Of a stretch of DNA of 32,500 bases, positions 11,002 through 21,975 are shown one piece after another. Below the pieces are notes generated by a model that was not told the DNA's origin, searched no databases, and was given only the letters and a program-made list of their open reading frames with translations. The position numbers and the translations under genes were made by a program. The stretch lies in assembly GCA_000320545.1 (NCBI GenBank), contig ADNK01000505.1, forward strand, positions 5,001 through 37,500, read 5' to 3'. How positions within the stretch are numbered: the first letter of the stretch is position 1; each line of letters begins with the position of its first letter. The stretch is from Bigelowiella natans CCMP2755 (lineage: Eukaryota; Cercozoa; Chlorarachniophyceae).

Positions 11002-11947
11002 CATGTATGCGTGTGATTGTTAGTATTTAGTGTTTGATGTTGTTTGAATTAGTGACATCATGTTGATCATTTTGGTTACTATTTGTATTGTAGTCATATT
11101 GTTATTCTTCTTCCTTCACTACTACTACGTCCTCCTCCTCCTCCTTTCCTCCTTATTATTATTATTTATACTTTTTATGGAAGAATGCGGCTACGTACTT
11201 GGACGCATTGACAAAGACTGCTCCTCCGGAGAGACAAGCCCGTCAATATCTTAATAGAAGGGGGCAGGATGAGATGTTACCAGTGGTTGTTGATTGATGA
11301 TTTGCACACTATAGCATTAAACACTACACCATGAATCAAATCATGATCATCTATGGCTGCTGCAGCAAATGATACACTTTTATGTGTCATGAATGAAAAT
11401 GTTGCGGGTATTATGTAATTGCGATTGAAAGGAATCCTATAATAATACCAAAATATAAGCATACGTATGTCCATGATTCAACAAATTCTACTTTGTAGTA
11501 GTAGTAGTAGTAGTACACCTATTCACTCGAAACGACACATAGCACACTTACATACATATCACATCTACCAAATGAATATCAAACCTCCCTCCCCAAGTAG
11601 CTTATTATTTTCATCATCATCATGATCATGATCATCATCATCAAAATCATCGTTATTTTTTATACATCATACACGGTGGCAGGAACGTGCTGGCGAACAA
11701 ACTAAAAGGTAAAAAAAACAACCTAAATCACGGAGAAAACAGAACCGTCTTCTTCCATAGACTTTTGTTCTTTTAATATAGATAACTACTGGTAGTGTAC
11801 ATTACTACTCCTGTTCTTACACCATCACTTGTTTCTCTACCACCATACAATCTTAGATATAAGATTCAGAAAAAGTATCGGCCGACTCCCCTCATCAAAG
11901 GGGCAAAGAACTTCGATTTAAAGCTGAAGAAGATCAAGGGAAGTTAG
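8358..11947 (+). CDS. Arg/Ser-rich protein with a SNRNP27-like C-terminal core (probable splicing factor)
   Basis: Ten exons join in phase to 453 codons plus stop: 8358-8458, 8551-8604, 8708-8771, 9101-9680, 9916-10085, 10419-10535, 10685-10744, 11184-11282, 11683-11708 and 11857-11947. The start MGQEDGGVSTKSRQSNG is the first ATG of the frame. Exon 4 encodes a long basic region with RS and RRRR runs (SRSSRSRS, RRRRSRSSQRRRR), as in spliceosomal SR-type proteins. Exons 7-8 carry LGLPMGF followed some 30 residues later by RQARQYLNRRG. These resemble the LGIPxGF...RQYMNRRGG core of the U4/U6.U5 tri-snRNP 27K protein. The usual GGFNRPL ending is missing and is replaced by about 40 extra basic residues. 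The family call is therefore tentative. Exons 1-3 can also be joined in another phase, so the N-terminal 70 residues are uncertain. Exon 9 is only 26 nt. Confidence 0.65.
8796..8836. repeat. (GA)n microsatellite in SR-rich gene intron 3
   Basis: About 20 GA units lie 25 bases after the donor of intron 3. The run is purine-rich on the sense strand, so it cannot act as a polypyrimidine tract here. Confidence 0.9.
9794..9893. repeat. (CA)n and (TCC)n microsatellites in SR-rich gene intron 4
   Basis: A CA run (9794-9824) and a pyrimidine TCC run (9864-9893) lie in this intron, with a TA run just upstream. The TCC run ends about 22 bases before the CAACAG acceptor, in the polypyrimidine-tract position. 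Confidence 0.9.
10104..10155. repeat. (CTA)n/(CAC)n/(CAT)n compound microsatellite
   Basis: A compound trinucleotide run lies just inside the intron between exons 5 and 6 of the SR-rich gene. All three frames are open for some distance, so an alternative exon cannot be excluded. Confidence 0.75.
10629..10658. repeat. (CAT)n microsatellite in SR-rich gene intron 6
   Basis: Ten CAT units are followed by TCTTTCTTTCTTTCTCAG, a strong polypyrimidine tract and acceptor for exon 7. Confidence 0.9.
10827..10999. repeat. (CA)n and (TA)n microsatellites in SR-rich gene intron 7
   Basis: A CA run (10827-10855) and a perfect TA run (10966-10999) lie in the longest intron of this gene (10745-11183). Confidence 0.9.
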
Positions 11948-12701
11948 TTGATGCGGTGATTATGATAAAGCATTCATTAGCACCAAATTAATGTGGATGA
12001 TGTATCAGAGTACCATGCGCTATTGTGAGAAGGAATGAACAAGAGCCTCGCAGATAGCTAGCACTTGATGTGGTATCATGCATGCATGCACATTTTTGGA
12101 CGCTCGATATAAAATGAGATGACGCAAACTACAGCTAATCCTAATCATCAACTATTAATAGCATGCGTGTGAAATTCCATCAAGCTGGCCTGCAATACTT
12201 GGTGTCAAGCATGAAGTTTTGCAGCTCACAAGCTACGCGACTACTGTTGATTTTGCCAAACGGCTTGACACTCGATCATCAAACACAGCAGAGCTGCTGA
12301 CATATAATAAACCCTAAATATAGACTATGCGCACTAGCTATGCAGTCAGAGCACAATGCGAATAAGCAATGCAATATACGATATACGATACGGCCTGTAT
12401 AGCGAAGCGATGCTATCTGCACGCTCACATTGCCATTGTCGCATGCATTAATGAAAAATACAAACATGCATGGAATGATGCAAGGCGAAGCTGGACAGCT
12501 CCAACGACAGGCATTTCGAAGCATAAAGCAATGCAAAAGGACGGCTAGACGCCATCCTCTAGTCCTGGAGGCATCACAATTATCAAGGCTGAACGTATTG
12601 ACAAAATATAGTGGTCGGTGGTCAAGGCTTAGAATCTGCCAACTGATGATACCACACCTATGCCCTGTCGGTATGCCAGAATTTTCAGCTAGCTGCTTTA
12701 T
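11948..12701. other. Convergent gap SR-rich gene / Habc-COPI gene
   Basis: No exon was recognised. The stretch contains GCATGCATGCATGC near 12067, TAGCTAGC near 12056 and CAGCTAGCTGC near 12687. An imperfect direct repeat, ATACGATATACGATACGG, lies near 12376. Like the other convergent gaps it is poor in trinucleotide microsatellites. Confidence 0.5.
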
Positions 12702-14113
12702 TTAGTGCCACTTTATGTCATCACCATCTAGCTCGACGTCATTCTCATCATAATACATTTTCCTGAAAGGAATGATTGGTTAATTTTGATGCATAAAAAG
12801 TGTGAAACGTTTAATGATTAGCAACCTGCAGTTGGCGGCCATTATGAAGTAAAAAATGGAAACAAACGCTGCAGCGGCAAACACGATCCATCCAAATATG
12901 CCTAATGGATCCAAAACTTGCCGCTTTAGTATAGGGTTTTCATCATCTGGAGGAATCATGATCTTCGTGATAATGTCTACCCCCGCGTCCCACAGCGCAG
13001 AGTCCAACAAAGAGGTAGAATGCTCCCAATCCAGATGCAGTTTTCAAGAGCGCAAACCATTCCAATAGCGATCCAAATCTTGATAATAGTTAGAAGGATT
13101 CGAAAGAACATATTTAGGTAGGATCATCCTTACAAGCAACGTTTGTTCAAGTGCCTGTTGTGACAACCTGAACTCCGCTAAGAGGATAAGCACGCCAAAA
13201 CCGCTAAAGAAAAGATACCGCACGGCATCCCCAGGGTCGCTAGAATCATATCTGTCAATATATGCATACGCACGGTTTCACACTCTTATTCGCACACAAG
13301 TACACATATTAAGTTGTTTTAGTTTGTCGCAGTAAGCATGCATCAATAGGGAATTAAATGTAATAAGGAACTTACGTTGCCAACTCATACCACGAATAAG
13401 CTATGGCCAAGAATCCAAATGCCACCCCAATAAGCCTGGCGTCGTATTTGTAATTCAATATTTTCAATTTTAATTATTTGTCATTGAAACAACAACAACA
13501 ACAACAACAAGAGTAAGTTCTTTAGATGATTCAGTATGGATAGATAGGTGATACCTAACAGCTTTTGGGGTCCGGCACCTTTTCTGTGTGTATATACGAG
13601 AGAAATTAGATTTTCATTCGAGAATGGAGATCTACTCACTACTTAACAACGTTACTATGATGCACACCATTTCCAAATTTAGCGCCTCAATCTTGATGGA
13701 ATCGTTTCTTTTTGGAGGACTACGTTTGGTTGCAGGTTTGTTGTTGCTACCGCTGCTGCTGCCACTTATTGGTTGCTGTTTTGCCTGCAAATATGCAAAT
13801 ACAACAACGTTATTTATCATCAACCAGCGATTGCGTACTGGTGTCGTAATTAAGTAAATAAGTTCCAGATTCTTGTATATTTGGAGGTTATAATTGTTGC
13901 GGTTTAAGTGTCCTTCAGGAACCTCCATAGATATAGCTGTTGTTGATCCAGATGCTTTTGCTGCAGCTGATGACGATGGGTTATTATTCGAAGTTTGCGC
14001 AGTTGTAGCTTTCATATTTCTTGCCGTCCCAAAACTGTCTGCTTTCCTGTATCTATCAGGACCTGGAGTAGAGTCCCTCAAAGGAACCCGTAGGCATGCC
14101 TTTTTGTACCTGA

Positions 14114-14148
<35 letters not shown>

Positions 14149-14997
14149 GTATAATCGTCATTCCCTCCTCGGCGTCTGTCACTTATTGACACAAAGGTAA
14201 ATGACGATTGTTTTAACCATTTCATAATGATAACGTCCTGCAGAATACCGTTTTTTTCGATATAATTAATTTGTTTGCGATGGTCCCACTAATGGTGTGG
14301 GTGGTGGGATGACAATGGTGATCCACTAATGGTTCTTGTGGGTAGCTCTACGCATATATCCTTGCTACTTCAGTCTGTCATAATTTACCTGTCTAGCTCC
14401 GCTCGAAACCACTTCATTTTCGCATAAAAATTTGCCTTTTCTTCACTGTCATTCTGTGCCTGCCCTTGGACTGCCTTAAGACTTCTATGGCATCTTCTGA
14501 AAGTGAGCGTTCCTTCATCTTTTGCCTATATTGAGTAAACTATAATGTCAAACTGCTAATGTTTCTTTGTACAAGATCTACTTTCCATATCCTATCTCTG
14601 AGGGCTTCGCTATCCTCCTGAGTGCCCAGCTTCCCACACCTAAAAAATAGTGTCAAAACGCACAGCTTAGGAGGGCCAATTGTATTACGTCTTCATCCTA
14701 CATGTTCTCCAGGTTGGTAGTGATGTCATTTAATTGATGAATATCCTGATAAAAACAATTATATCTGTGAGGGTCGCAAAGCCTCATGCTGTGGAACTCA
14801 GGACGGTATTCCAGGAAGCTCTTTTCAACCTGGTCCAGAGCGTCCACTTCCTTGCTACTGGCGTTGGATGACGGTTGGGAAGGGGTTGAGAGGGATGACG
14901 GTGTGTCAGCATGCTTTGGTTGGGGAGATGGCACTGGGGGTGTAGATGAAGACGGAAGTGGGGGAGGAGTGGAGGGGATCGGGGGTCGGGTGTTCAT
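12702..14997 (-). CDS. Syntaxin-like (Habc) N-terminus joined to a COPI-associated/Tvp15-type membrane domain
   Basis: Exons are 14997-14702, 14639-14582, 14525-14389, 14109-13923, 13784-13668, 13583-13555, 13435-13376, 13251-13168, 13078-about 12984, about 12925-12826 and 12762-12702, giving roughly 390 residues. Residues 1-60 are Pro/Ser-rich. Residues about 80-175 look like a syntaxin N-terminal helical bundle, with the LGTxxDSxxLR signature (KLGTQEDSEALRDRI) and a helix resembling KxxFxxxLxxYKKAC. A Ser/Asn/Lys linker follows, with no SNARE motif. The last 130 residues hold four hydrophobic segments: LIGVAFGFLAIAYSWYEL, YLFFSGFGVLILLAEF, GLGAFYLFVGLCA and LGIFGWIVFAAAAFVSIFYF. Their order and LLAEF/GLG spacing match the COPI-associated (PF08507, Tvp15) family, as does the acidic tail. 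A Golgi location and trafficking role follow by inference. The join between exons 9 and 10 is ambiguous (two donor/acceptor choices restore the frame). Confidence 0.75.
13489..13510. repeat. (CAA)n microsatellite in an intron (GTT on the sense strand)
   Basis: Seven CAA units lie in the intron before the first transmembrane exon of the Habc-COPI gene. Confidence 0.85.
14115..14144. repeat. (TA)n microsatellite abutting a 3' splice site
   Basis: The TA run ends directly at the TCTTCAG acceptor of exon 4 of the Habc-COPI gene, read on the minus strand. Confidence 0.9.
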
Positions 14998-15124
14998 ATT
15001 TGTTTACATGTAGGACATGTAACAACTTAGATCTATCTAGATCTATCTACCGGTAGTAGTAAGATATACGAGTAGCATACTAGTAGAGTCAGTTACTACT
15101 ACGTGTAACTGATAGGTGACTGCG

Positions 15125-15159
<35 letters not shown>

Positions 15160-15523
15160 ATGAGAAATTGATCTGTGTATTTCCTCCTAGATCTACTGAT
15201 GAAGACTGCTGGTAGGTACGGTAAGGTAGTCTCAATGATGATAGCTAGAGCAACGTAAGATAACTACCTAATTATCTGATGTCGTAGGTTCGAATCATCC
15301 TCCATTTGTAACTTCACTCTCACTTTCGAATGGGAGGGTAGCCGATTTCGAAACGGTAGTTCTGAAACCCATTGATTCATTCACTGCTGACGTTTGTGAA
15401 AATGGATGGTGTTTTCATGCTGCGACAATGATAAACGGCTGAAGACGATCCGAAAAGCCTAGATTAAAACCAACAATTAGAGCAGCAGTTCTTGCTGATA
15501 GGACATAAATACTCGTAGAGCCC
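14998..15523. other. Upstream region of the Habc-COPI gene
   Basis: This should contain the promoter of the gene starting at 14997 and the 3' end of the minus-strand gene ending near 15524. It holds a TAGATCTATCTAGATCTATC motif near 15030 and a (TTG)n run at 15124-15159. A GGTTCGAATC string near 15287 resembles a tRNA T-loop but does not fold as a tRNA. No further gene was seen. Confidence 0.4.
15124..15159. repeat. (TTG)n microsatellite
   Basis: Twelve TTG units lie in the upstream region of the Habc-COPI gene. Confidence 0.95.
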
Positions 15524-16007
15524 TCAACGCATCATCTGCTTCTCAACCGAAGACAACAGAGTTGTATTGCGCTCATGATATGCGATTTTCGAGTACAATG
15601 TGGAAGATGTAGCTCGATAGAAGAGCGGGAAGCATGCACAATTGTCTGGGTTGTATCCGCAGTCCTTTATTCTTTGTCGGCAGTGACGCTCATTGGAGTC
15701 AACGCGGCTTTCAGCAGGTGTTTCTCGAAGTTCTTCAATCAAATCAACCAGAGATGTATATTTCCAAGAATTGTAAATAATTGCGCAAGCTGATGATTTT
15801 TAGGCAGCCTTTGTTGAAATCGGGCCTATCTTTATGGGCAGTTGCGTCCTCTATAAGAGCTTCGGTAATAACACAACAAAGGTGGATAAGATAACAATGC
15901 AGATTAGTTAGAATAGCGAGGAATGATTTATAGTAGTCTTGAGTCTTAACATGATATATCACAGTATGGAATTGTTCTGGCGACACACATGGATCGATGG
16001 GTTCATC
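15524..16007 (-). CDS. Unrecognised partial gene, C-terminal exons
   Basis: A minus-strand exon starting after an ATATAG acceptor at 16008 reads DEPIDPCVSPEQFHTVIYHV and continues as a helical, Cys/Leu-rich segment (ILTNLHCYLIHLCCVITEAL, then AHKDRPDFNKG). The frame stops near 15735. A second overlapping frame, open from about 15790 to a stop at 15524, also looks coding (ESRVDSNERHCRQRIKDCGY, CACFPLFYR). A third option is an 84-nt intron leading to a frame that stops at 15573. The sequence does not show which is right. No start codon was found, so 5' exons are missing, and no family was recognised. Coordinates are those of the visible open frames. Confidence 0.35.
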
Positions 16008-16151
16008 CTATATTTTTGGAACTCTCCTGGCACTCCGTATGCCAACTATGAATCGATATAATTCATGTTATTTTGCATGACCTGTAAAAGATAAATTTAC
16101 ACAAATGTGTATGCATGCATATATGTGTGTATGTTGGCTTGCTTGCTTGCT

Positions 16152-16197
<46 letters not shown>

Positions 16198-16546
16198 CTA
16201 GATAAGTGTACTACTCAGAAAACAGCCTCAAAATTTGATTTGTGTGGGTAAACATCTCTAACCGTCTCTGTTGCTATCTATCAGGTTTGGCTGATAGCTG
16301 CTAATTCTATAACCTATTATGTTTTTATAATTCTCGAAATTTCTCGGAATGGAATGAAAAAGTATCGTTCGGGACGGAGATCGGTATTATTATATACGAA
16401 TGATAAGTGATGCCAAAGCGATATCAAATAGTTTTTAATCGTGCATCATCTTTATTTTACACAAATGATTTTTTGCAACTTTCAGCATTATGTTGTAGTC
16501 TCATAATCAGCAAGCATGATATATGATGTAATGTTATTTTAAACAG
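16008..16546. other. Region between two unrecognised genes
   Basis: It should hold the missing 5' exons of the gene to the left (minus strand) and of the gene to the right (plus strand), but none could be identified with confidence. A (GA)n microsatellite (16153-16192) and TGCATGCATA words are present. Confidence 0.35.
16153..16192. repeat. (GA)n microsatellite
   Basis: About 20 perfect GA units. On the minus strand they form a CT tract some 70 bases upstream of a possible acceptor (TTTTACAG). Confidence 0.95.
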
Positions 16547-18361
16547 GGGGAAAAAATAACTGCCGTAGTAGTTAACAGTACTTGGGTTATCGGGTTCTTC
16601 ATCGTGTCTGTTTTAGGTAATGTATGGTGTGTTGTTGGCACTCCTTATATCAGCAGTAGTAGTAGTAGCAGCAGTAGAAGTGGTAGTACTGCTGCAGGAA
16701 ACAATATTGAGCGATACGATATAATGGTGCTTTCCATCACCTTTAGATGGTTTATCCAAAAATTGGCCCCGACCGGCTACGCAATGGTATTCTAATTATA
16801 TTCTCATTCCACCTCTCACCACAATCGAATATATTTATAATTTAAGGTACATGTGGACAACCTACTCTATGTATGGATTAGTTATGGTAACAACAGCTGC
16901 AAGATCCTTTCTCCGAGTGTAAGTAGAGCTCTCATTCTAGTTGAATACTTTATGACGAATTAATTTAATGACTTATTACTTTGCACAGCCTGGACGATAT
17001 TATGCAATCACCTCATGTAAGGATATTATCATCATTCCAAAATTTTGCAACTTATCATCTTCACTGGGATATATTGCAATAATTTCGACCATTCTTTCTT
17101 TTCTGATGTCCCCCCCCTCATTGAACAAGGGGGTACGATTAGACGACGTCCATTCTCGTAGGGAAAATCAACCCAACGTGCATAATAATAACTTGGAATT
17201 TAAAATAGAAGGTAGGATGGTGAGATTTAGAATTGTTTTCGCCATCAGATTATCCGAACCAGCGTTTTAGTAACGACTTGTTTTTAGTTGAAGAAACTCC
17301 TACGGATACGTTCCAGCAGACTGTGGTACTACAAGCCCGTGAAACAAATGCGCCAAAAAGAACCATCGGTATAACAACAAGAAGAGACAGTTACTGTATG
17401 CACGGCTGTAGTGTATGAATATAGCAGCACAACGGAATTTAAACTTTGGAATATATTCAGAGAATCGATCTCCAATGCTGTCAACGGTATCATCATCCTT
17501 GCCACATTCGTGCAAGGATAATGATACCCCTGCTATTTCTGTTCACGACGACGACGACAAAAGTGAATTTCTTGGCAGAAAAGGTTGCAAAACGTATTCC
17601 TGTCGCCTTACTCTTATGATTCAGTGATGTTTCTAACAATATTATTAACACGATCGTTGGATCTAAAAGAGAAATCAATCGCTACGGATACAAAGTAAGT
17701 GTTTGTTATTTAGGGTTTGACTGAGTGTATTTCCCAAGCTGTTCGTTTCTTTACATCGCAATCAACTCGATATGAAAGCTAGCGTTCAATGTGTGCTATT
17801 ATTCATTAGGTGTGGCTACTTACTACCTACATGCAGCATAAATGCAAATGCAGCAGAAGATGTAGCAAAAAAGAATTATGCGGTTGTGTTAGACCCCAGC
17901 CTAAGCACAAAAAGTAATGATAGCAATATCACTATAATGAAAAATGATGATAATGCAGCAGCAGCAGTAGCAGCAGCAGAGACAAAGACAGGGGCAAAAA
18001 CAGGGAGTACTTTGCCACCACTCCAAGATTATCTATTTACCCAAAATAGCAGCTTCGCTACAAATACTGCAAGTGATGATGATACAACAGCAGCTACATT
18101 AGCACGTATATATGGTATTACGACGCAGCAGCTAAGGAATAGATACATGGACATCATCAATAGCAACAATGTCTTCCACCACAGTTGTTCTCAATGTGCA
18201 ATGAAAACCGCATCAACAGCAGCAGCTACTACTACTACTACTTCTACTTTGATTACGACATCGAGTGCTGCAAACACCCTTTCCAAGCACGACAACTCTA
18301 GTAACGTCAATCATCGAGGTAGTAGCAATCAACGACTGCAACTGCAAAACTACTACTACTA

Positions 18362-18392
<31 letters not shown>

Positions 18393-18475
18393 CACTACTG
18401 TAATGACGGAAGTACCCATACTCCTCCACTATTTCACAAGAGGAAGAAGAAGACCACGTAGTAGTAGTAGTAGTG

Positions 18476-18506
<31 letters not shown>

Positions 18507-19784
18507 CATGGCCATACTAATAGAACTATACTTCAATCTTCAGACGACGCAACGATTTGTCCTCAGCAGCAGCAGCAGCAGCAACAACAACAGCTAAATC
18601 GTTCATATCGAACAGAGGATGCTACGAAGGATAGAAAATATACAAGAAGACGATCATTTGAATTGACGAGTGGGGTATAAATTTAGTGCAATAATAATTT
18701 TTGTGTATTAATAGAAATGCAATGTTAATATTTTTTACTAAGTGATGTCCTAATTACTATTAGGTGGATCAGAGGAGATTCTACGACGCAAGATATCGAT
18801 TAGGTTCACTTCTCCATATTTCTAATGTCTTCAAATCACACCATTAATGTGCCTCTATAATAGACGAGAAATTTACTAAAGCCTCGACGTATCGGTCTAC
18901 TCATGTTGTTTCTAATTTGTTCCGTAAAGGAGCTAAGGTGTAGTGACGATAGTATTTTGTCTCGTACATTACATAATGATAGATAGATGATATCAGTGGT
19001 TGCAGCAAGAGCAAATTAGTTTTATCTCTGCAGCATAGTTTCTGTTTTATTGGAGAACAAATGTTGTATAATTATATTTCAATATGTAGTGCGATCATAA
19101 ATAGCTGAGTAGATTTAAGAGATGACGACGATATGCTACATATATACTTAACAGGGTGAGCTCGAGTATGCTCCGAACAGTAGTGGTGTGCGTGCTACTG
19201 GTACTACTACTACTAATGAGCAATTAGGAGGACAAAGAAGAAGAAGAGGAAGAAGAGGAGCTATATTAGTTGGATCAACCCGAAATTCAACAGCAACGTT
19301 CCACGCAAAGATGACCAGTGCGATGAAGCTATTTGCATATCCACTGGGAATCGGACTTGCAATGGTTGGAATTCTCTCCCTCTTACTTGGAGTTGTTTTC
19401 AGCATGCCAGAGTCTTCTTTCACACACTCGATAGAAGCCCAGATTATAATGTCTTCTTTGTATCTTGTCATTCCTATCATTATTGGAATGACACTAGTTG
19501 TTGGTATGGTTATGGGTCCTGTTGTAAGAAGGAGAACAAGACGCTCTTCTCAATGGAGTTTCTTTTCTTCTAGAGGCAGAAGTTCTTCGTCGTATTCCTC
19601 GCGGCATAGAAATATGATTTCCAGTAATAAGAGAAGATACTCTAGATCTATCTCCAGTAAACGGCATGATGTCAGCCCCCCTCCGCGTTTACCAAGGAGA
19701 CAAACTATATGCAGTACAAGATGCAAGCCATCATCTCGAAATGTTGTTGCCAGCATAAAATCTGCCCACCTCTCGATGCAGTAA
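16547..19784 (+). CDS. Large four-pass membrane protein of unknown function (5' end missing)
   Basis: Twelve exons join in phase to 692 residues: 16547-16749, 16847-16918, 16989-17016, 17130-17211, 17288-17368, 17425-17583, 17625-17694, 17810-18318, 18544-18674, 18764-18803, 18864-18937 and 19155-19784. No start was found, so at least one 5' exon is missing. Two hydrophobic segments lie near the N-terminus (WVIGFFIVSVLGNVWCVVG and YMWTTYSMYGLVMVTTAARS) and two near the C-terminus (LFAYPLGIGLAMVGILSLLL and LYLVIPIIIGMTLVVGMVMG). Between them is a loop of more than 350 residues rich in Asn, Ser, Ala, Thr and Gln, part of it encoded by microsatellite DNA. The tail after the last membrane segment is strongly Arg/Ser-rich. 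An alternative phase for exons 1-3 gives a different second membrane segment. No family was recognised. Confidence 0.55.
18350..18507. repeat. (CTA)n and (TAG)n arms in one intron
   Basis: A CTA/ACT run (18350-18400) and a complementary TAG/AGT run (18459-18507) flank about 60 bases. They could pair as a long hairpin in the transcript. In the proposed model they lie in the intron 18319-18543. Other frames read through them as polyTyr or polySer. Confidence 0.8.
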
Positions 19785-20837
19785 AGCTCTCGAGGCTTCA
19801 ATTGTACTGTAGACAAAGACCATTTAATGGTTTGTCTTAGAATCAAATGCGACATGCGTTTTATTTATCGTTTAGGCCCTTGAATGCAAAACGACATGAC
19901 ACCAAGAGCATGCATGCATACCACATATAGTAGTAAATAATGCGTACAAGATCTCATGGAGCGAAAACTAGTCGATCACACCGCTTTGTGCATCAGCATG
20001 GCATAGCATCACATGTCCAGAAGTGTCACGTACGGTTAGGCAAGCAATGACTACACCTGAATGTAGATTTGAACATCATTACCAGTATCAGGAAGACATT
20101 ATGACTTGAAGGAAATAAGTCATCATAGTTTGCTTAGCAGCAATGCAATTACAAGAGTCCGTGTGCCTAGTAGCAGCTATGAGCTCAACACGATGACTGT
20201 AAATTGAGTGTTTGCCATATGCACACATTGCATGCATGTCTAGTATGAGATCGCAACAGAATTCAAACATCTAGACATGATGGATACACACTGACACGCA
20301 GTACAAGACTGCATGCATGTGCTACATGTTCCATAAACAACACATTGCAAAGGCCGCGTAGTGCAGCACATGCAACGCGACATGTATGACGATAGGACTA
20401 GAGGAATAAGTGCCTCACATCGATCTACCGATGTAGACACAGTGTCACAGCTAGCTGTTGTTACACATATATGGGCTCTCGCAGCTATACGCTAGATACT
20501 CTTGCTGTTGCACACAGCACACGTCTATACGTCGTTCCGATGCCTGCTCGATCATGCATGTATGTGTTTTGCGCTGTGTCGCTGTACGTAGTAGCTATCA
20601 AACAGGTATGGTCGATCGCATGCATGTGTGAATTACGAAGCTCATCGCGCCTTTGCGTACGTGCTATTACGTCGTAATTGTGCAAGGTGTTCTGCGCACA
20701 CTTGTAGCATATGAACAAGATAAATATCCACGTTTGGTCTGTGTAAGCGCACGCACAGATCGATGCTACGGTCGCTCTACTCATGGCAGATGAAGAAAAA
20801 ATTTCTAGCTGTCAAAACTGCACGACGTGTAGTCACA

Positions 20838-20876
<39 letters not shown>

Positions 20877-21806
20877 CATGGCCCCTTTTCGTTCATCGTT
20901 TGCCTTTGTTAAATTAACCACAGTGATGATGAGGTACGCAAAAAATCATTGGAGACACTATCTCGTCGTGGCCCCGCCATACATGCATACTGAGGGGGTA
21001 CATCTTTCATAATTACTGGAGTAGAACAAGGATCGACCCAAAATCAATTCATTTATCAAACTTGCTAGTAAACGTAAATGTATCAGATAATTCTGATGAG
21101 ATGGCTTGGTGTTTTATGTGATGTAGACTGCGATGTCTGTCTCTGGGAATTGGATCATATTGTAAGGTGTAGAAGTCGTCAATCCATCGTTGATTTAAAA
21201 ACATGCTTTCGAAACCAATTCAGTTCCATCTGTGATACGCGGTTGTCATTAGTTGATGCCACATTTTTGGGATAAGATGAGATAAACGTTATCTATTGAT
21301 GATACCTTTATGCGAACGAATAAAGCAAATTTCAAACCATCATCGAGATTTTCAACGTACCTGAAAAAGGCAAAGAGTAGTTCGGATTTCGATGATCAAG
21401 TCTAAAATACGACATCTTGTATCGTTGTACAGAATTAACATATCATCGTGCATGTTACACACACAGCATATAACACAATTTTTGTTTTTTCCCATTACTT
21501 TCCAACTGCGTCGTAGTACGTGTTAAGAATTACGCCGTTGTTAAGATTTTTCATGAATGAAACCAAACTGTCCAAGGGGGGGGTAGATTATCTGATCAGT
21601 CTCACATGAGAAGTAACGAGCTAGATACAATGAAATATGTTTTCAAATTACTTATCTCCGTGATGATTTTTCTCGATTTCGTTACACGCACTTTCAGTCA
21701 ATCCTACGAGTATTAATTTGAGACAGCATAGAGTTGTTTATTATCATATCCTTGTCGTCATCTTTTCCCTTCGCATCAGATGGAGAAAAATGCGCACACA
21801 TACGTA
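19785..21806. other. 2-kb convergent gap, no gene seen
   Basis: Both neighbouring genes end here. Short open frames occur on both strands but lack splice partners or recognisable motifs. The region from about 19890 to 20800 is dense in GCATGC, CATGCATG, ACATG and CAGCTAGCTG words. A (CA)n run lies at 20840-20875. From about 21000 the sequence becomes A/T-richer and bland. A non-coding RNA gene cannot be excluded. Confidence 0.45.
20840..20875. repeat. (CA)n microsatellite
   Basis: A perfect CA run in the convergent gap. It marks the right edge of the palindrome-rich stretch. Confidence 0.95.
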
Positions 21807-21939
21807 CTAGTGATACATCATGTTACCGTTGAATTCTTTGCATTCGTTTAAAAAGTCTTTGAGTGGGCGCCTACACCTAAAATCATCCTGATCAACCTGG
21901 TATTGTTTTTGGAAATAAATAATGAAAGAAAGATCATAT

Positions 21940-21975
<36 letters not shown>

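Noticed and set aside
13894-14145. Plus-strand open frame of 83 codons
   Set aside because: It is antisense to exon 4 of the Habc-COPI gene, which has consistent phases and protein features.
15243-15300. Possible tRNA gene or tRNA-derived element (TAGCTAGAGC and GGTTCGAATC resemble A and B boxes)
   Set aside because: The T-stem does not pair, the anticodon loop would be eight bases and no acceptor stem was found.
17488-17517. A 30-nt GT...AAG intron
   Set aside because: The segment is a multiple of three and open, so simple read-through explains it equally well.
17695-17713. A 19-nt GTAAGT...TTTAG intron like those of nucleomorph genes
   Set aside because: A normal-length alternative (17695-17809) keeps the frame through both flanking exons, and no other intron shorter than about 49 nt is needed in the window.
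18265-18597. 110-codon open frame with polyThr and polySer
   Set aside because: It is created by the CTA/TAG microsatellites. The splice-consistent model uses other frames on both sides.
20240-20784. Several overlapping small open frames on both strands in the convergent gap
   Set aside because: None has splice partners, motifs or coding-like composition. They probably reflect the symmetric word composition of the gap.
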